Shown here: positions 41,898 to 51,779 of the stretch, one piece after another
How positions within the stretch are numbered: position 1 is the first letter of the stretch
Layout of the letters: each line of letters begins with the position of its first letter
DNA from: Acetobacter aceti
GTDB lineage: Bacteria; Pseudomonadota; Alphaproteobacteria; Acetobacterales; Acetobacteraceae
Direction: 5' to 3'
Length of the DNA stretch: 64,000 nucleotides
Assembly: GCF_002005445.1 (NCBI RefSeq)
Contig: NZ_CP014692.1
Span: forward strand, 3,332,501 to 3,396,500
Made by a program: the position numbers and the translations under genes
Notes under the pieces: generated by a model
The model's database searches: none
The model's input: only the letters and a program-made list of their open reading frames with translations
Told to the model about the DNA's origin: nothing

Positions 41898-42815
41898 CTA
41901 ACGCACGGGAGTGGAAAGGGGGGGGACGCCCCCGATCCAGCGCGGGATCTGCTCTTCATGCGGTATCCATGTGCCGCTGGCCACCAGCGTGGAGATATGG
42001 GCTGCGATATCTTCCATCGGCGCAAACCAGACATCGCCTTTTTCGTGCATGTAATCCAGCAGTTTTACAATTTCCGCCGCGCGCGACAGCCGGCCCGATA
42101 CAAACGGATGCCATATTGCCGACCACAGGCCGCCATACTGCCAGGCTGCATCGAATTCCGCACGGAATACGGCCATGGCTTCCGCGGGCGCGCGGATTGT
42201 CTGGGCCATCCTGAAGGCCTTGGTGTGTACATATTGTGGCCAGTCATCCAGCGCATGGGTGGAAGGCAGTTCGATCAGTGAACCTGCCTTGCCCTTCAGC
42301 ATGTATGGCACATCATCCCCATACAGCGACGCATCGTAGCTGAAGCCATGTTCAACAAGAAGGTCGAGCGTGTATTCGGAAAACGCGCCTGATGGATTGC
42401 GGTAACCCGCTGGCGCCCGGCCTGTTGCCTTCTCGATCGCGCGCATGCCCTTTTCAAGGATCCGGCGCTCGTCATCAGGGGAATGCTGGTTGACGCGTTC
42501 ATGCAGCCAGCCATGATGACCGATCTCATGCCCGTTTTCGACCAGCAGGGATATGGCATGCGGGTATTCTTCCACACACCAGCCCGGCACGTACATTGTC
42601 TGCCGGATGCCGAAATGCTTCCAGATATTGACAATGCGCGGCACCCCAACCGTTGCGCCAAAACGCAGTTCGGACGCGGCGCTGACATGGCGGCCCGCAT
42701 CCGCCCCATAAAACAGGTGCAGCAGGCTTTCGGCGTCAAAATCAAAGCACATGCACACCGCGCAGCGTGCGCCACCCGGCCACGGGGGCGGCTGATTGAT
42801 CAACTGAAGCGACAT
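41898..42815 (-). CDS. Polysaccharide-deacetylase-fold (PuuE-type allantoinase-like) hydrolase
   Basis: This 305-residue NodB-fold metal hydrolase resembles PuuE allantoinases more than chitin deacetylases. The opening CFDFDAESLLH gives the D-x-D ligands. VPRIVNIWKHFGIRQTMYVPGWCVEEYP follows, then HEIGHHGWLHERVNQHS with the metal His pair. AGYRNPSGAFSEYTLDLL and SAIWHPFVSGR complete the active site. PuuE-type enzymes open cyclic amides. There is no signal peptide, so it acts in the cytoplasm. It pairs with the binding protein gene 14 bases downstream, mirrored by a second deacetylase/binding-protein pair at 51.8-53.5 kb. Confidence 0.88.
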   Translation of the reverse strand: MSLQLINQPPPWPGGARCAVCMCFDFDAESLLHLFYGADAGRHVSAASELRFGATVGVPRIVNIWKHFGIRQTMYVPGWCVEEYPHAISLLVENGHEIGHHGWLHERVNQHSPDDERRILEKGMRAIEKATGRAPAGYRNPSGAFSEYTLDLLVEHGFSYDASLYGDDVPYMLKGKAGSLIELPSTHALDDWPQYVHTKAFRMAQTIRAPAEAMAVFRAEFDAAWQYGGLWSAIWHPFVSGRLSRAAEIVKLLDYMHEKGDVWFAPMEDIAAHISTLVASGTWIPHEEQIPRWIGGVPPLSTPVR

Positions 42816-42856
42816 AAGGTTTTTCTCCGCCAGCAGGCTTCACCACGGTGTGAGGA

Positions 42857-43636
42857 TCAGGTCATATAATCCGGCTGTTCTCTCTGCATCTTGCGGCGCA
42901 GGGCGTTCCACAGCATCTCGCCCTTGTCCGCCCCCGTGGAGAACTGGCTGCGCACATGCGCAAGCATCTGAGGCGAAGGAATGGAAAGCGGTTGGCCGCC
43001 AGATTGCGCGGCAAGCTGGATACGGCATGCCTGTTCCAGATAATACATGTAGTAGAATGCTTCCGCGATGGTCGCCCCGACACTGAGCAGACCATGATTT
43101 TTCAGGATCATGACCTTGTGGTCACCCAGGTCGCGGACAAGACGTTCCCGCTCGCTCAGGTTGCGGTCTTCCGCAATCCCTTCATATTCATGCACTGCCA
43201 CCGCATTGTAGAATTCCATGCTGATCTGGTTGATCGGCAGCAGCCCTCCCTGCTGGGCGGCAATCGCCATCCCGGCAAGGGTATGGGTGTGCATGACGCA
43301 GGCGGCATCGGGTCGCCTGCCATGTACTGCCGAATGGATGACGAAGCCTGCGGGATTGACAGGCATGGTGGTAGGCTGCGCAGGCTGGCCCCGGGCATCC
43401 ACCTCGACAAGCGAACTGGCCGTGATCTCCTCAAACAGATAGCCATATGGATTGACCAGAAAGCGGTGTCCCGACCCGGGCAGACGCACGGACAGGTGCG
43501 TATAGACCGTATCGGTCATGTCCAGATGGGCGAACAGGCGATAGGCAAGCGCCAGGTCCTCCCTCAGGCGCTGCGTTGTGGTGGCGATATCCTGTGGCGT
43601 CGGGACCGCAGGGGAGAACATGTCAACCGGGGTCAT
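42857..43636 (-). CDS. Class II aldolase/adducin family protein
   Basis: This 259-residue zinc-dependent class II aldolase-fold enzyme cleaves or decarboxylates small hydroxy acids or sugars. Visible motifs are YTHLSVRLPGSGHRFLVNPYG and MPVNPAGFVIHSAVHGRRPDAACVMHTHTLAGMAIAAQ with zinc His residues. VMILKNHGLLSVGATIAEAFYYMYYLEQACRIQ has the third His. It lies 24 bases after the M20 gene and 41 bases before the deacetylase, inside the same operon. The family includes aldolases and non-enzymatic relatives; here the complete His set suggests an active enzyme for the carbon skeleton of the substrate. Confidence 0.9.
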   Translation of the reverse strand: MTPVDMFSPAVPTPQDIATTTQRLREDLALAYRLFAHLDMTDTVYTHLSVRLPGSGHRFLVNPYGYLFEEITASSLVEVDARGQPAQPTTMPVNPAGFVIHSAVHGRRPDAACVMHTHTLAGMAIAAQQGGLLPINQISMEFYNAVAVHEYEGIAEDRNLSERERLVRDLGDHKVMILKNHGLLSVGATIAEAFYYMYYLEQACRIQLAAQSGGQPLSIPSPQMLAHVRSQFSTGADKGEMLWNALRRKMQREQPDYMT

Positions 43637-43660
43637 GATCCTGAACTCCTTTGCGTCCGA

Positions 43661-45262
43661 TCAATCGCGCACATTGCCCATGGACCATTCACGGCCGCGG
43701 GGCGTTTCCACGTATTCAGGCCAGTGGTAATCAACCGGCGCCCTGAAATCTTTGGGCAGCAGCGGCGCAATCCAGCGTGATCCGCCTACTCCGCCGCCGG
43801 TCCGTTCACGGAATTCGGCCTGTGCCGCTTCCAGCACCGCGGGTTTTGTCAGCAGGTCGAGCAGCGTGGTGGTGATGACCTGGGAGGCGCGGCTCCACAT
43901 CGGGTCGATGCACGCGGTATAACCGGCCATAGCGTGGCGCGCCCATGCAGGATAGCGGTAGCCGGGGGCTTCGGGGTGATGCAGGGTCGGGCGGGCGACA
44001 TACAGGCGGACCGTCGGCGCGTGCCATGTATAATCCACGTAGTCATCCGCCGCGTAATGCTTCTGCCATGGCGGCAACTGTTCACGGAAGGCTGCCTCGG
44101 CTTCCTGTGGTGGAGTCAGCTTCATCATGTTGGGCAGCAGGGGTTCTGTGGTCTCGGGCAGGCCGAGGGTCTTGTGAACGTCCTGGGCAAACCGCACCGC
44201 GTCCTCACCCCATTGTGGCGCGCCCAGTCTTTTGAAATTCGCGAAAGTGGTTTCCGCCATGACATGGTTGGGCAGACCGGGACGGGTCTTGGTGATCCAT
44301 TCCTTTTTGACGGTGCAATGCGTCATCGCCGCGATACTGTCGGCATTGCGGTCAAGGATTTCAAAGGCCGACTGGCACATATCCAGCGAAGGCGCGCGCA
44401 TTGAGTACTGGATCTGCCCGATTCCGGGAGCAAAATTGTCCGCCGTGGCCTGACCGGCAATCGGGATGAATTCGTTGATGGTCCAGCTGCCGGTATGCGG
44501 CAGGATGGATTCCTTCATCATCTTGGAATTGGTGTACATCAGACAGACCGCATCGATCGCACCGGGTGCACGTGCAATGGCATGGATATGCGTGATTTCA
44601 CCCGATGAAATATCCGCCTGCCATGTTTCGGGATCGGGGCATTCGAATGTGTAGATGCGGCTCCAGTAAGGTGCGCTTGTCGTTTCCCAGAAGCATCCAT
44701 TCGTCAGCGCGGGAAAGGAATGGGGATGGAAGCTGATGGCGGCATCCAGCCCGTCATAATAGCCGTGCGCGGCATGCACCGGCTTTGAACCGCACATCTT
44801 TTCTGCCGGTTCGCCAAAGAAGACGAGCGTGCCAGGAATGGAATGCGCTTCCATGGCCCGTTTCGTGGCAAGGAAACCGGCCAGAGCGCCGATACCCAGT
44901 GCGGAATGCGGGTCGGTATGACCCGCCGCCAGCTTGCTTGTCCCCTTCCGAGGCTGCCGATAGGGAACGGCTTCCTGCGACTGTCCGGGCACCGCGTCGT
45001 ATTCAGCGTAGCCCGCCAGCACCGGACCGTCTCCGTTACGCCATTCCGCACGGAAGGCGGTCGGCATTCCGGCCGTAGCTTCCTCCACTGTGAACCCTTC
45101 GCTGCGCAGGCGTTCGACATACCAGCGGCTGGAGCGGTATTCGCGCCATGACGGTTCCTGAAAATCCCATATTGTCTTGTGATCTTTGGAAAATGCCGCC
45201 TGCCGTTCATTCAGCCAGTCGAGCGCGCAACGCTGCGCATCGGAAAATTCGTCATTCCACAT
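43661..45262 (-). CDS. M20 amidohydrolase (AbgB-like)
   Basis: This 533-residue peptidase-family M20 protein is of the AbgB type, which cleaves p-aminobenzoyl-glutamate and other N-acyl amides. It has VLAGYAEYDAVPGQSQEAVPYR and AAGHTDPHSALGIGALAGFLATKRAMEA with metal ligands. LVFFGEPAEKMCGSKPVHAAHGYYDGLDAAISFHPHS follows, then a dimerisation insert. I chose ATG 45262 (MWNDEFSDAQ) with a strong GAGGAG site rather than 45286, which would overlap the upstream stop. It would remove an acyl or amino acid moiety from the imported compound. A signal peptide is absent, so it is cytoplasmic. Confidence 0.88.
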   Translation of the reverse strand: MWNDEFSDAQRCALDWLNERQAAFSKDHKTIWDFQEPSWREYRSSRWYVERLRSEGFTVEEATAGMPTAFRAEWRNGDGPVLAGYAEYDAVPGQSQEAVPYRQPRKGTSKLAAGHTDPHSALGIGALAGFLATKRAMEAHSIPGTLVFFGEPAEKMCGSKPVHAAHGYYDGLDAAISFHPHSFPALTNGCFWETTSAPYWSRIYTFECPDPETWQADISSGEITHIHAIARAPGAIDAVCLMYTNSKMMKESILPHTGSWTINEFIPIAGQATADNFAPGIGQIQYSMRAPSLDMCQSAFEILDRNADSIAAMTHCTVKKEWITKTRPGLPNHVMAETTFANFKRLGAPQWGEDAVRFAQDVHKTLGLPETTEPLLPNMMKLTPPQEAEAAFREQLPPWQKHYAADDYVDYTWHAPTVRLYVARPTLHHPEAPGYRYPAWARHAMAGYTACIDPMWSRASQVITTTLLDLLTKPAVLEAAQAEFRERTGGGVGGSRWIAPLLPKDFRAPVDYHWPEYVETPRGREWSMGNVRD

Positions 45263-45275
45263 TATCCCGCTCTCC

Positions 45276-46289
45276 TCAGATATCATCGCGGATCAGGGGA
45301 CCGGTCGAGCAGTGCAGGCCGCCACCACCCGATATCATCTTGTCATACTTGACCGTAACGATATCGACCCCGGCGCCAACCAGCGCCTTGCGTGTTTTTT
45401 CGGACACGCCTTCGGGCATCACGACGCGGCCGGGGGCGATTGCCAGACAGTTGATGACAGATACATCATCTTCATAACCGACTTCGATGACGTGAATTCC
45501 CAGTTCACCAAGCTTTTCAAGGAACCAGTAAGGCAGCAGGGCAATATTGGCGATGGCAAGGTCCGGGGCGAGCATGACAAACACGCCATCGATATGAAGC
45601 CGATAACCGGTCAGTTGAATGCGCAGTAGTTCTACACCCTGCGTACGCAGGACTTCCTCGATCTGGTCGGCTCCGGATTCCGTGGTGCGCGAGGAAATCC
45701 CGATGACTGCGGTCGTGGGGTTCAGCCATGCGAAGCTGCCGCCTTCGGCAACACCACTGCCTGAAATCGTCCGCAGGATCGGGCACCCCATACGGGCCAG
45801 AGTCTGGGTAACGGGCCGTTCTTCGCCACGGCGGATTCTTGGGCCCATGCGAGTGACAATGGCCCCTCCTTTTACCGCAATGAGCGAATCACGGGTAAAG
45901 CAGGATTTCATACGGCCCGGCGCGATGGAGTCGAGATAGACAACCTCCACGCCCTCCCCACGCAGGGTGGCGACGTAACTGTCGTGCTGCGCCTGCATTG
46001 CCGCAAGATCCGGGCCTGTATCGCCACGCCAGTACCAGCCTGCTTCGACATCGCCGAAAGCATTGTTTTCCATACGTTTCGACGTATCAACAATGTTCAC
46101 TTCGTCACCGGGGCGGTGCATCATGACCATGCGCAGACGCCCAACGTCGTTGTTACATCCCCATTTCTGGCCCCATACGGTTTCCTGCTGTGTTGTATCC
46201 TCGAATGCGGGTTCCGCTTCCGAGGGGAACAGCTTGATCAGCTGGTTATAACGCCATTCGCCTTCTGTGATCGCATTCATATCACGCAT
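45276..46289 (-). CDS. Arginine-deiminase/DDAH-type amidinohydrolase
   Basis: This 337-residue enzyme of the guanidino-group-modifying superfamily hydrolyses amidines or guanidines to ureas, using Asp/Glu, His and Cys. It has RLRMVMMHRPGDEVNI (substrate loop), VVYLDSIAPGRMKSCFTRDSLIAVKGGAIV, EGGSFAWLNPTTAVIG and GYRLHIDGVFVML with the catalytic His. The catalytic Cys is in KMISGGGGLHCSTGPLIRDDI near the C-terminus. The family ranges from arginine deiminase to dimethylarginine hydrolase; I cannot name the substrate. It is first in the minus-strand operon, so deimination may be an early step. Neither ATG (46289 or 46280) has a clear ribosome site. Confidence 0.88.
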   Translation of the reverse strand: MRDMNAITEGEWRYNQLIKLFPSEAEPAFEDTTQQETVWGQKWGCNNDVGRLRMVMMHRPGDEVNIVDTSKRMENNAFGDVEAGWYWRGDTGPDLAAMQAQHDSYVATLRGEGVEVVYLDSIAPGRMKSCFTRDSLIAVKGGAIVTRMGPRIRRGEERPVTQTLARMGCPILRTISGSGVAEGGSFAWLNPTTAVIGISSRTTESGADQIEEVLRTQGVELLRIQLTGYRLHIDGVFVMLAPDLAIANIALLPYWFLEKLGELGIHVIEVGYEDDVSVINCLAIAPGRVVMPEGVSEKTRKALVGAGVDIVTVKYDKMISGGGGLHCSTGPLIRDDI

Positions 46290-46912
46290 GACCCATTTAT
46301 ATTATTGAATATAAGTAATTAATCCCGGATGCAGCAAAAACATGACGGCTGCTTCGGTCATGATCTCATCTTATAGTGCCTTGGCGTCGACGCAAGAAAA
46401 ATTTGGAGTTGACACCAAAAAGTCTGGACAGGGCCGATTCATTCCGTTTACGTTACTAATTATCCGGTATGTCAGAGATATCCCGGAAGCAGGGATCTTA
46501 AAAATTCTCTGTTATTTCAGGCAGGGATTCCAACCTGTGATTCAGCATCAATTTTCCTGCTGCAGGGTGGGCCGACATGAGAGTTACGTTCCACAGGGTC
46601 GGACGGCAGGGTGAAATAATGTTACTACAAGGAAATAGAGCGCGCGTGAGTATCATAACTGCCGAGATGAAGCGCCGCTCATATCGTTTCGATATCATTC
46701 CAATTATGGGAGTGAGTGCCGGGAACATGAAAAAATCAGGTTGCAGACTGATTTTTCCAGATCAGTTCATGGCGCAGGTCTCTGCCCGTGGTGTTTCGCG
46801 TGGCCGCCTGCCCGGTGCGGTCCGTCATGTTCCGGTGTCTAAAACAGTCAGGTGCAGGAATAAAAAGTAACCAATCTCAAAAACCCTACAATCATCCATC
46901 AGGAGGCATGTA
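46290..46912. other. Divergent promoter region of the catabolic island
   Basis: These 623 bases separate the deiminase and TonB-receptor operons. The dyad TTATATT-ATTG-AATATAA (46297-46314) lies eight bases before the first deiminase ATG and could be an operator or promoter element. An A/T-rich stretch runs to ~46480. Short open frames in the second half show no similarity and are not called. The TetR gene at the end of the right operon is the obvious candidate regulator. Confidence 0.5.
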
Positions 46913-49264
46913 ATGAGACGTAGCCGATGTCTCGGGATTTTCATTGTATGTTGTGTTCCATACATTGATTCTGCAAAGGGAGCGACCGTATCTTCCGGGG
47001 CCGCTCCCGCTCCAGGGCAGCGTCATGGTGTTATGGCGGCGCCGCGGGCAGGCGCCCACACGGTGCGGCACGGTGCGGGCGCCGCACCGCGACAGGTGTC
47101 GGAGCAGTTGCGTGTCGTGTCCACCGCCCGCACCCAGTCACACGGTACGCGTGAAGTGGTCAGCCGCGCCATGATGGACAACTTCGTGCCGGGCACAAGT
47201 GCAGTCAAGATGCTTGCCCAGTTGCCAGGCGTTCAGTTCACGTCGTCTGATGCGCTGGGGGTGGATACGTGGTCTTCCACGCTGTACGCCCGTGGCTTCG
47301 TGCAGGACCAGATGGGCTTTACCCTTGATGGGGTTCCGTTGGGTGATCAGGGATATTTTACTTATAACGGCCTGAAATCTCAGGCTGCGATCGCGCCTGA
47401 AAATATTGCCAGCATGGATATCTCGCAGGGTGCGGGTGCTGTGGACGCGCCAGGGACCACCAACCTGGGTGGCCAGATCTCCATGGTTTCATCCGATCCC
47501 CTGCAGAAGGCCGGGGCACGTGTTTCGCAGTCCTTCGGCAGCTGGAATGCGTACCATACGTTTGTCCGGCTTGACAGTGGCAACCTGAATAGGACGGGCA
47601 CCCGGTTTTACGTATCCTATGTCCGTAATGACACGGACAAGTGGAAGGGCGCGGGATACCAGTTTGAACAGAACGTCAATGCCAAGCTTGTCCAGCCGCT
47701 GAAGAATAAAAGTGAACTGTCGTTCTTCTTTGACTGGAACAACCTTGTGCAGCCGGTTGATTATCAGGATCTCAGTTTCAATTTCCTGAAGGTGTATGGT
47801 ACCCGGCTTGATCAATACTATCCCAATTATACCAACGCCTATAACGCGGCGGAGGGGAAATACACGCTGGGCCAGGACAAGACGAACGATCCCAAGGACG
47901 TTGCATATTATGACGTGGGGCGTGTCTGGAATGACTACCTTGCGTACACGAAACTCAAGCTGAACATGACAAACAACCTGTCATGGGACACGACTTTGTA
48001 TGGTCATGGCCAGAAGGCGATGGGGGTGTTCACCAACCCCTTCCATGCCTCGCCCAACGGGGCGCCATTGTCCGAACAGATCAAGCGTCCCTGGCTCATG
48101 CGTTACGGGTTTACGTCCGGTATGAACTGGCGCATGGGACACAATGTCCTCAAGGCCGGGATCTGGTACGAATACTACCGCAACGCCATAAGCCAGACAT
48201 TGTACGAAGCCCCGCTGTTGGGGCAGGGTGTACCGGATCCAAACCATTTGGGCGCTGCGTTTGATCGCATGTGGGCCTTCGATTTCAACACCAATACTTT
48301 CATGGGCTATGTGGAAGACCGGTATTACATCATGCCCAACCTGGTAGCGTCTGCCGGGTTCAAGGCCATGACGTCCACCACCCGTGGATCACAGGTGGCG
48401 AACAATACGGGCGAGGCGGCACTGGCGCAGGGCAGCCTGAATGCATCAGACGGGTTCCTGCCGCATTTCAACGTTGATTACAATCTCGACCGGCATAACG
48501 AATTCTATTTCGATATTGCCAAGAACCTGCGTACTTATGCTGATGGTGGCTATGGCCTGGGCAGTGTCTGGGGTGTAACCAACCTGCAGACGTTCAATGA
48601 AATGAAGAAGGTGATCAAACCGGAAACCGACTGGACCTATATGGTCGGCTACCGTTATCAGGCGAAGAAACTGTCTGCATCTGTCAGCTTCTACCATACT
48701 GATTTCTTCAACCGCCTGCAGACGGTCGCATCAGGTAATATTGTCAACCCGACGGATTCAGTCGCCAACGTAGGCAGTGTCCACATGAACGGCGTGGACG
48801 TGGGGGCGACGCTCCGCCCGTTCAAGGGGCTGAGTTTCTACAACAGCTTCAGTTATAATCATGGATGGTACGGATCGGATGTGTCCGATGGCGGCACGGC
48901 CTATCAAACCAAGGGGAAGAGGATCGTCAACTATCCTTCCTTCATGTATAAAACGCAGCTTGCTTATACCTACCGCAGTGCGCAAGTGCATTTTGACGCA
49001 TCCTACATGTCCAGCCGCCCGTTTGACTACGTGAATACGCTGCATGTTCCGTCCTACTGGCTGGCGTCTGTGGGAGCGCGTTACAACTTCGATCGTGTCG
49101 GCCCGCTCAGCACGCTGTCCGTCGGTTTCAACGTCTATAACCTTTTCAATTCCACCTATATCGGAACGATGGGGGACAACGGAAATCCGATGCAGGGTGA
49201 TTATCAGTCCTTCAGCATCGGCGCGCCGCGTTCCTTCTTCGGTACCATCTCCGCTTCCTATTAG
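46913..49264 (+). CDS. TonB-dependent receptor of the catabolic island
   Basis: This 783-residue outer-membrane receptor has a signal peptide (~1-24) and a low-complexity Ala/Gly/His/Arg-rich N-terminal stretch of ~35 residues. The plug (~65-210) has DNFVPGTSAVKMLAQLPGVQF, LYARGFVQDQMGFTLDGVPLG and AVDAPGTTNLGGQISMVSSDP. The long barrel ends in an aromatic FFGTISASY. It is unlike the FpvA-type receptor at 3826. The ATG at 46913 has AGGAGG upstream. It heads an operon with an ABC importer and hydrolases, so it probably brings the organic substrate, not iron, across the outer membrane. Confidence 0.92.
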   Translation: MRRSRCLGIFIVCCVPYIDSAKGATVSSGAAPAPGQRHGVMAAPRAGAHTVRHGAGAAPRQVSEQLRVVSTARTQSHGTREVVSRAMMDNFVPGTSAVKMLAQLPGVQFTSSDALGVDTWSSTLYARGFVQDQMGFTLDGVPLGDQGYFTYNGLKSQAAIAPENIASMDISQGAGAVDAPGTTNLGGQISMVSSDPLQKAGARVSQSFGSWNAYHTFVRLDSGNLNRTGTRFYVSYVRNDTDKWKGAGYQFEQNVNAKLVQPLKNKSELSFFFDWNNLVQPVDYQDLSFNFLKVYGTRLDQYYPNYTNAYNAAEGKYTLGQDKTNDPKDVAYYDVGRVWNDYLAYTKLKLNMTNNLSWDTTLYGHGQKAMGVFTNPFHASPNGAPLSEQIKRPWLMRYGFTSGMNWRMGHNVLKAGIWYEYYRNAISQTLYEAPLLGQGVPDPNHLGAAFDRMWAFDFNTNTFMGYVEDRYYIMPNLVASAGFKAMTSTTRGSQVANNTGEAALAQGSLNASDGFLPHFNVDYNLDRHNEFYFDIAKNLRTYADGGYGLGSVWGVTNLQTFNEMKKVIKPETDWTYMVGYRYQAKKLSASVSFYHTDFFNRLQTVASGNIVNPTDSVANVGSVHMNGVDVGATLRPFKGLSFYNSFSYNHGWYGSDVSDGGTAYQTKGKRIVNYPSFMYKTQLAYTYRSAQVHFDASYMSSRPFDYVNTLHVPSYWLASVGARYNFDRVGPLSTLSVGFNVYNLFNSTYIGTMGDNGNPMQGDYQSFSIGAPRSFFGTISASY

Positions 49265-49277
49265 GACAGGAGCATAA

Positions 49278-50099
49278 ATGCGCTTACGTCGCCTGCCCCT
49301 ATTCGCATGGACTGCCTTCATGTCCGTTCTTGCCGCAGGGAGCATCATGCTGTCCCTGTCGGCCATGACCGCCGGATACGGGGCGCCGCCGGCGCCTCTG
49401 GTCGTGGGGATCAACCCCGTTTACCCACCCATGGAATTCCATGCGCCGGAAACGGGTGAGCTTCAGGGCTTCGATGTCGATTTCGCCTATGCGCTGGGAA
49501 GGCAGATGGGGCGTCCGGTGGAAATACGCGAAGCGTCCTTTCCCCAGTTGATGATTGATGTCGGTTCAGGGCGGATTGATATCATCATCAGTGGTCTGAA
49601 CGACACGCCTGGTCGGCGGGGTGTTCTCCGCTTCATTGATTACCTGCAGTCCGGCGCCCAGTTGCTGGTGTCGGGCAGCAGTCCGTTCACACGGGACATC
49701 GACCTGTGCGGTGGGACGGTATCCGCCGCTCGTGGCACCGATTTCGCCCGTATCCTGCAGGTATGGAGCGCACGTGTCTGCACGGCCGGGCATCTGCCTG
49801 ACATCACAGTGGTGGGGACTGAGAATTCCGCCATGGCCCGTCTGGAACTGCGTGAGGGCAGGGTGCAGGCCGCCGTACAGGGACAGGAAACGGTTGGATA
49901 TTTTCTTGATAATGCCCATTCGCTGTTCCGCCGGTTTCTGCCCCCTATCAGCCAAGCCTGTCTTGCGATCGCCATGCGACATGACAGCGCGCTGTTTGAG
50001 AATATCAGAGCCAGTTTCGAACAGATGAAAAAGGATGGGAAGTATCAGAGCCTTCTTCGAAAATGGCACCTGGAAGCCAATACAGTCATTCCCTCATAG
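49278..50099 (+). CDS. Family 3 ABC substrate-binding protein (second copy)
   Basis: This 273-residue periplasmic protein has an N-terminal signal (~10-35, ending near SAMTAGYGAP). The core resembles the proteins at 41074 and 52687: NPVYPPMEFHAPETGELQGFDVDFAYALGRQ, MIDVGSGRIDIIISGLNDTPGRRGVLRFIDYL and LCGGTVSAARGTDFARILQVW. Two cysteines may form a disulfide, as also in the other copies. It lies 13 bases after the TonB receptor and 16 before the permease, so this is the importer's principal binding protein. Ligand unknown; family 3 proteins bind polar amino acids and amines. Confidence 0.9.
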   Translation: MRLRRLPLFAWTAFMSVLAAGSIMLSLSAMTAGYGAPPAPLVVGINPVYPPMEFHAPETGELQGFDVDFAYALGRQMGRPVEIREASFPQLMIDVGSGRIDIIISGLNDTPGRRGVLRFIDYLQSGAQLLVSGSSPFTRDIDLCGGTVSAARGTDFARILQVWSARVCTAGHLPDITVVGTENSAMARLELREGRVQAAVQGQETVGYFLDNAHSLFRRFLPPISQACLAIAMRHDSALFENIRASFEQMKKDGKYQSLLRKWHLEANTVIPS

Positions 50100-50115
50100 T
50101 CTGCACAGGTGAGAC

Positions 50116-50946
50116 ATGTCTGCTGAAATACAACTCGACGATCACAGCACGATCATAGAACGGGGCCGTTACCATATGGCCGTGTCGCTTGTGGGCGTAC
50201 TGGCATTCGTGGCGTGGCTGATCCATGCCTTTGCCGTTTCCGATATCGAGTGGAGGTATGTAAGCCATTTCCTGATGGTCCGCACCATAATGCAGGGTGT
50301 GGCCGCAACGTTGCTCATGGCCATATCCGCCATGATGCTGGGTACCGTGATCGGCCTGACCTTTGCCATCGTGCAGCAGTCAGGCAATCCGGTCTGGAAA
50401 ACGGTGGTGGCCGGTTATGTCTGGCTGTTCCGGGGGACGCCGGTCATCCTGCAACTGCTTTTGTGGTTCAATCTGGCGCTGGTGTTCCCGCATATATGGA
50501 TACCCGGTTACGGTTCGGTCCAGACAGTGCAGCTTATGACGCCGTTCCTCTCCGCGCTGCTTGGTCTGGGGCTGAATCAGGGGGCCTACATCACCGAAAT
50601 CATGCGTTCCGGTCTGACCAGTGTGGACAAGGGACAATATGAAGCCTGCTGCATGATCGGCATGACACGTCTGCTGGCGCTGCGCCGGGTCATCCTGCCA
50701 CAGGCCCTGCGGGTGGTCATTCCACCACTGGGGAACGAGTTCATCAGCATGATCAAGCTTACATCGCTTTCAAGCATGATCCAGTATCCGGAAATACTGC
50801 ATAACGCACAGAACATCTATTATGCCAATGCCCGGGTGATCGAACTGCTCCTTGTGACCGGGTTCTGGTATCTGACGATTGTGACCGTTCTCATGCCTGT
50901 GCAGTATTTTCTTGAAAAACGTATCAACAGGGGATGGTCGGGATGA
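50116..50946 (+). CDS. Amino-acid-type ABC permease (HisM/GlnP family)
   Basis: This 276-residue inner-membrane permease has an extended cytoplasmic N-terminus and five or six helices. The EAA loop, [45 protein letters not shown], contacts the ATPase. [27 protein letters not shown] and [12 protein letters not shown] are typical of the polar-amino-acid class. There is only one permease gene, so the channel is probably a homodimer. Its stop overlaps the ATPase start by four bases (ATGA). Confidence 0.93.
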   Translation: MSAEIQLDDHSTIIERGRYHMAVSLVGVLAFVAWLIHAFAVSDIEWRYVSHFLMVRTIMQGVAATLLMAISAMMLGTVIGLTFAIVQQSGNPVWKTVVAGYVWLFRGTPVILQLLLWFNLALVFPHIWIPGYGSVQTVQLMTPFLSALLGLGLNQGAYITEIMRSGLTSVDKGQYEACCMIGMTRLLALRRVILPQALRVVIPPLGNEFISMIKLTSLSSMIQYPEILHNAQNIYYANARVIELLLVTGFWYLTIVTVLMPVQYFLEKRINRGWSG

Positions 50947-51758
50947 CTGCCACAGATATTGCAGCAATACCTGCGTCACCCATCCTTGAGGTCAGGAACC
51001 TGAGCAAGTCGTACGGCAGCACATCCATTCTGAAAGGGGTGTCGTGTACCCTGAACCAGGGGGATGTGATGTGCGTGCTGGGCGGATCGGGATCGGGCAA
51101 GACCACACTCCTGCGCTGTATCGCCCAGCTTGAGCGTTATCAGGGCGGCAGTGTGGTCGTGGATGGCGAACTGATGGGGATTGCTGCAGCAAAGAGCGGA
51201 CGTTTTTACCGCCTGTCGGAGCGCCAGATCGCGCGCCAGCGTCTCGAGACCGGTATGGTCTTTCAGAAATTCAATCTGTTTTCACACATGACAGCGGTGC
51301 AGAATGTGATGGAGGGCCCTCTCCATGTCCTGTCTGTCCCGCCGGCGGAAGCTCGCAGGGAGGCCTGTCGCCTGCTGGAATGGGTAGGACTGGGGGAACG
51401 GATGGAGCATTATCCGGCCCAGTTGTCCGGTGGCCAGCAGCAGCGTGTCGCCATCGCCCGGGCCTTGGCCATGAAGCCCAAGGTCATGCTGTTTGACGAA
51501 CCGACCAGTGCGCTTGACCCGGAATCCGTAGGCCGCGTGCTGGCGGTCATGAAACAGGTTGCCGCAACCGGCATGAGCATGATCGTCGTGACCCATGAAA
51601 TGGGTTTTGCGCGTGAGGTCGCAAGCCAGGTCGTGTTCATGGATCAAGGGGCCATCGTGGAAAATGCCCCGTCCGCACAGTTCTTTTCCGCGCCATCGCA
51701 CCCACGAGCGGCTGATTTCCTAGCCTCCACGCTGGGCGCGCGCGCACAGACCAACTGA
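50943..51758 (+). CDS. Amino-acid-type ABC transporter ATP-binding protein
   Basis: This 271-residue ABC ATPase has all motifs intact: Walker [15 protein letters not shown], the Q-loop in [13 protein letters not shown], signature [27 protein letters not shown] (C-motif plus Walker B) and the H-loop [15 protein letters not shown]. The order fits the GlnQ/HisP group. I chose ATG 50943, giving an ATGA overlap with the permease. It completes the importer with the genes at 49278 and 50116. Confidence 0.95.
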   Translation: MTATDIAAIPASPILEVRNLSKSYGSTSILKGVSCTLNQGDVMCVLGGSGSGKTTLLRCIAQLERYQGGSVVVDGELMGIAAAKSGRFYRLSERQIARQRLETGMVFQKFNLFSHMTAVQNVMEGPLHVLSVPPAEARREACRLLEWVGLGERMEHYPAQLSGGQQQRVAIARALAMKPKVMLFDEPTSALDPESVGRVLAVMKQVAATGMSMIVVTHEMGFAREVASQVVFMDQGAIVENAPSAQFFSAPSHPRAADFLASTLGARAQTN

Positions 51759-51779
51759 AATTACAGGAATACATACAAG

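Noticed and set aside
46577..46870. Open frame of 97 codons in the divergent region of the catabolic island
   Set aside because: No similarity, no ribosome site, unusual composition; it lies where both promoters must be.
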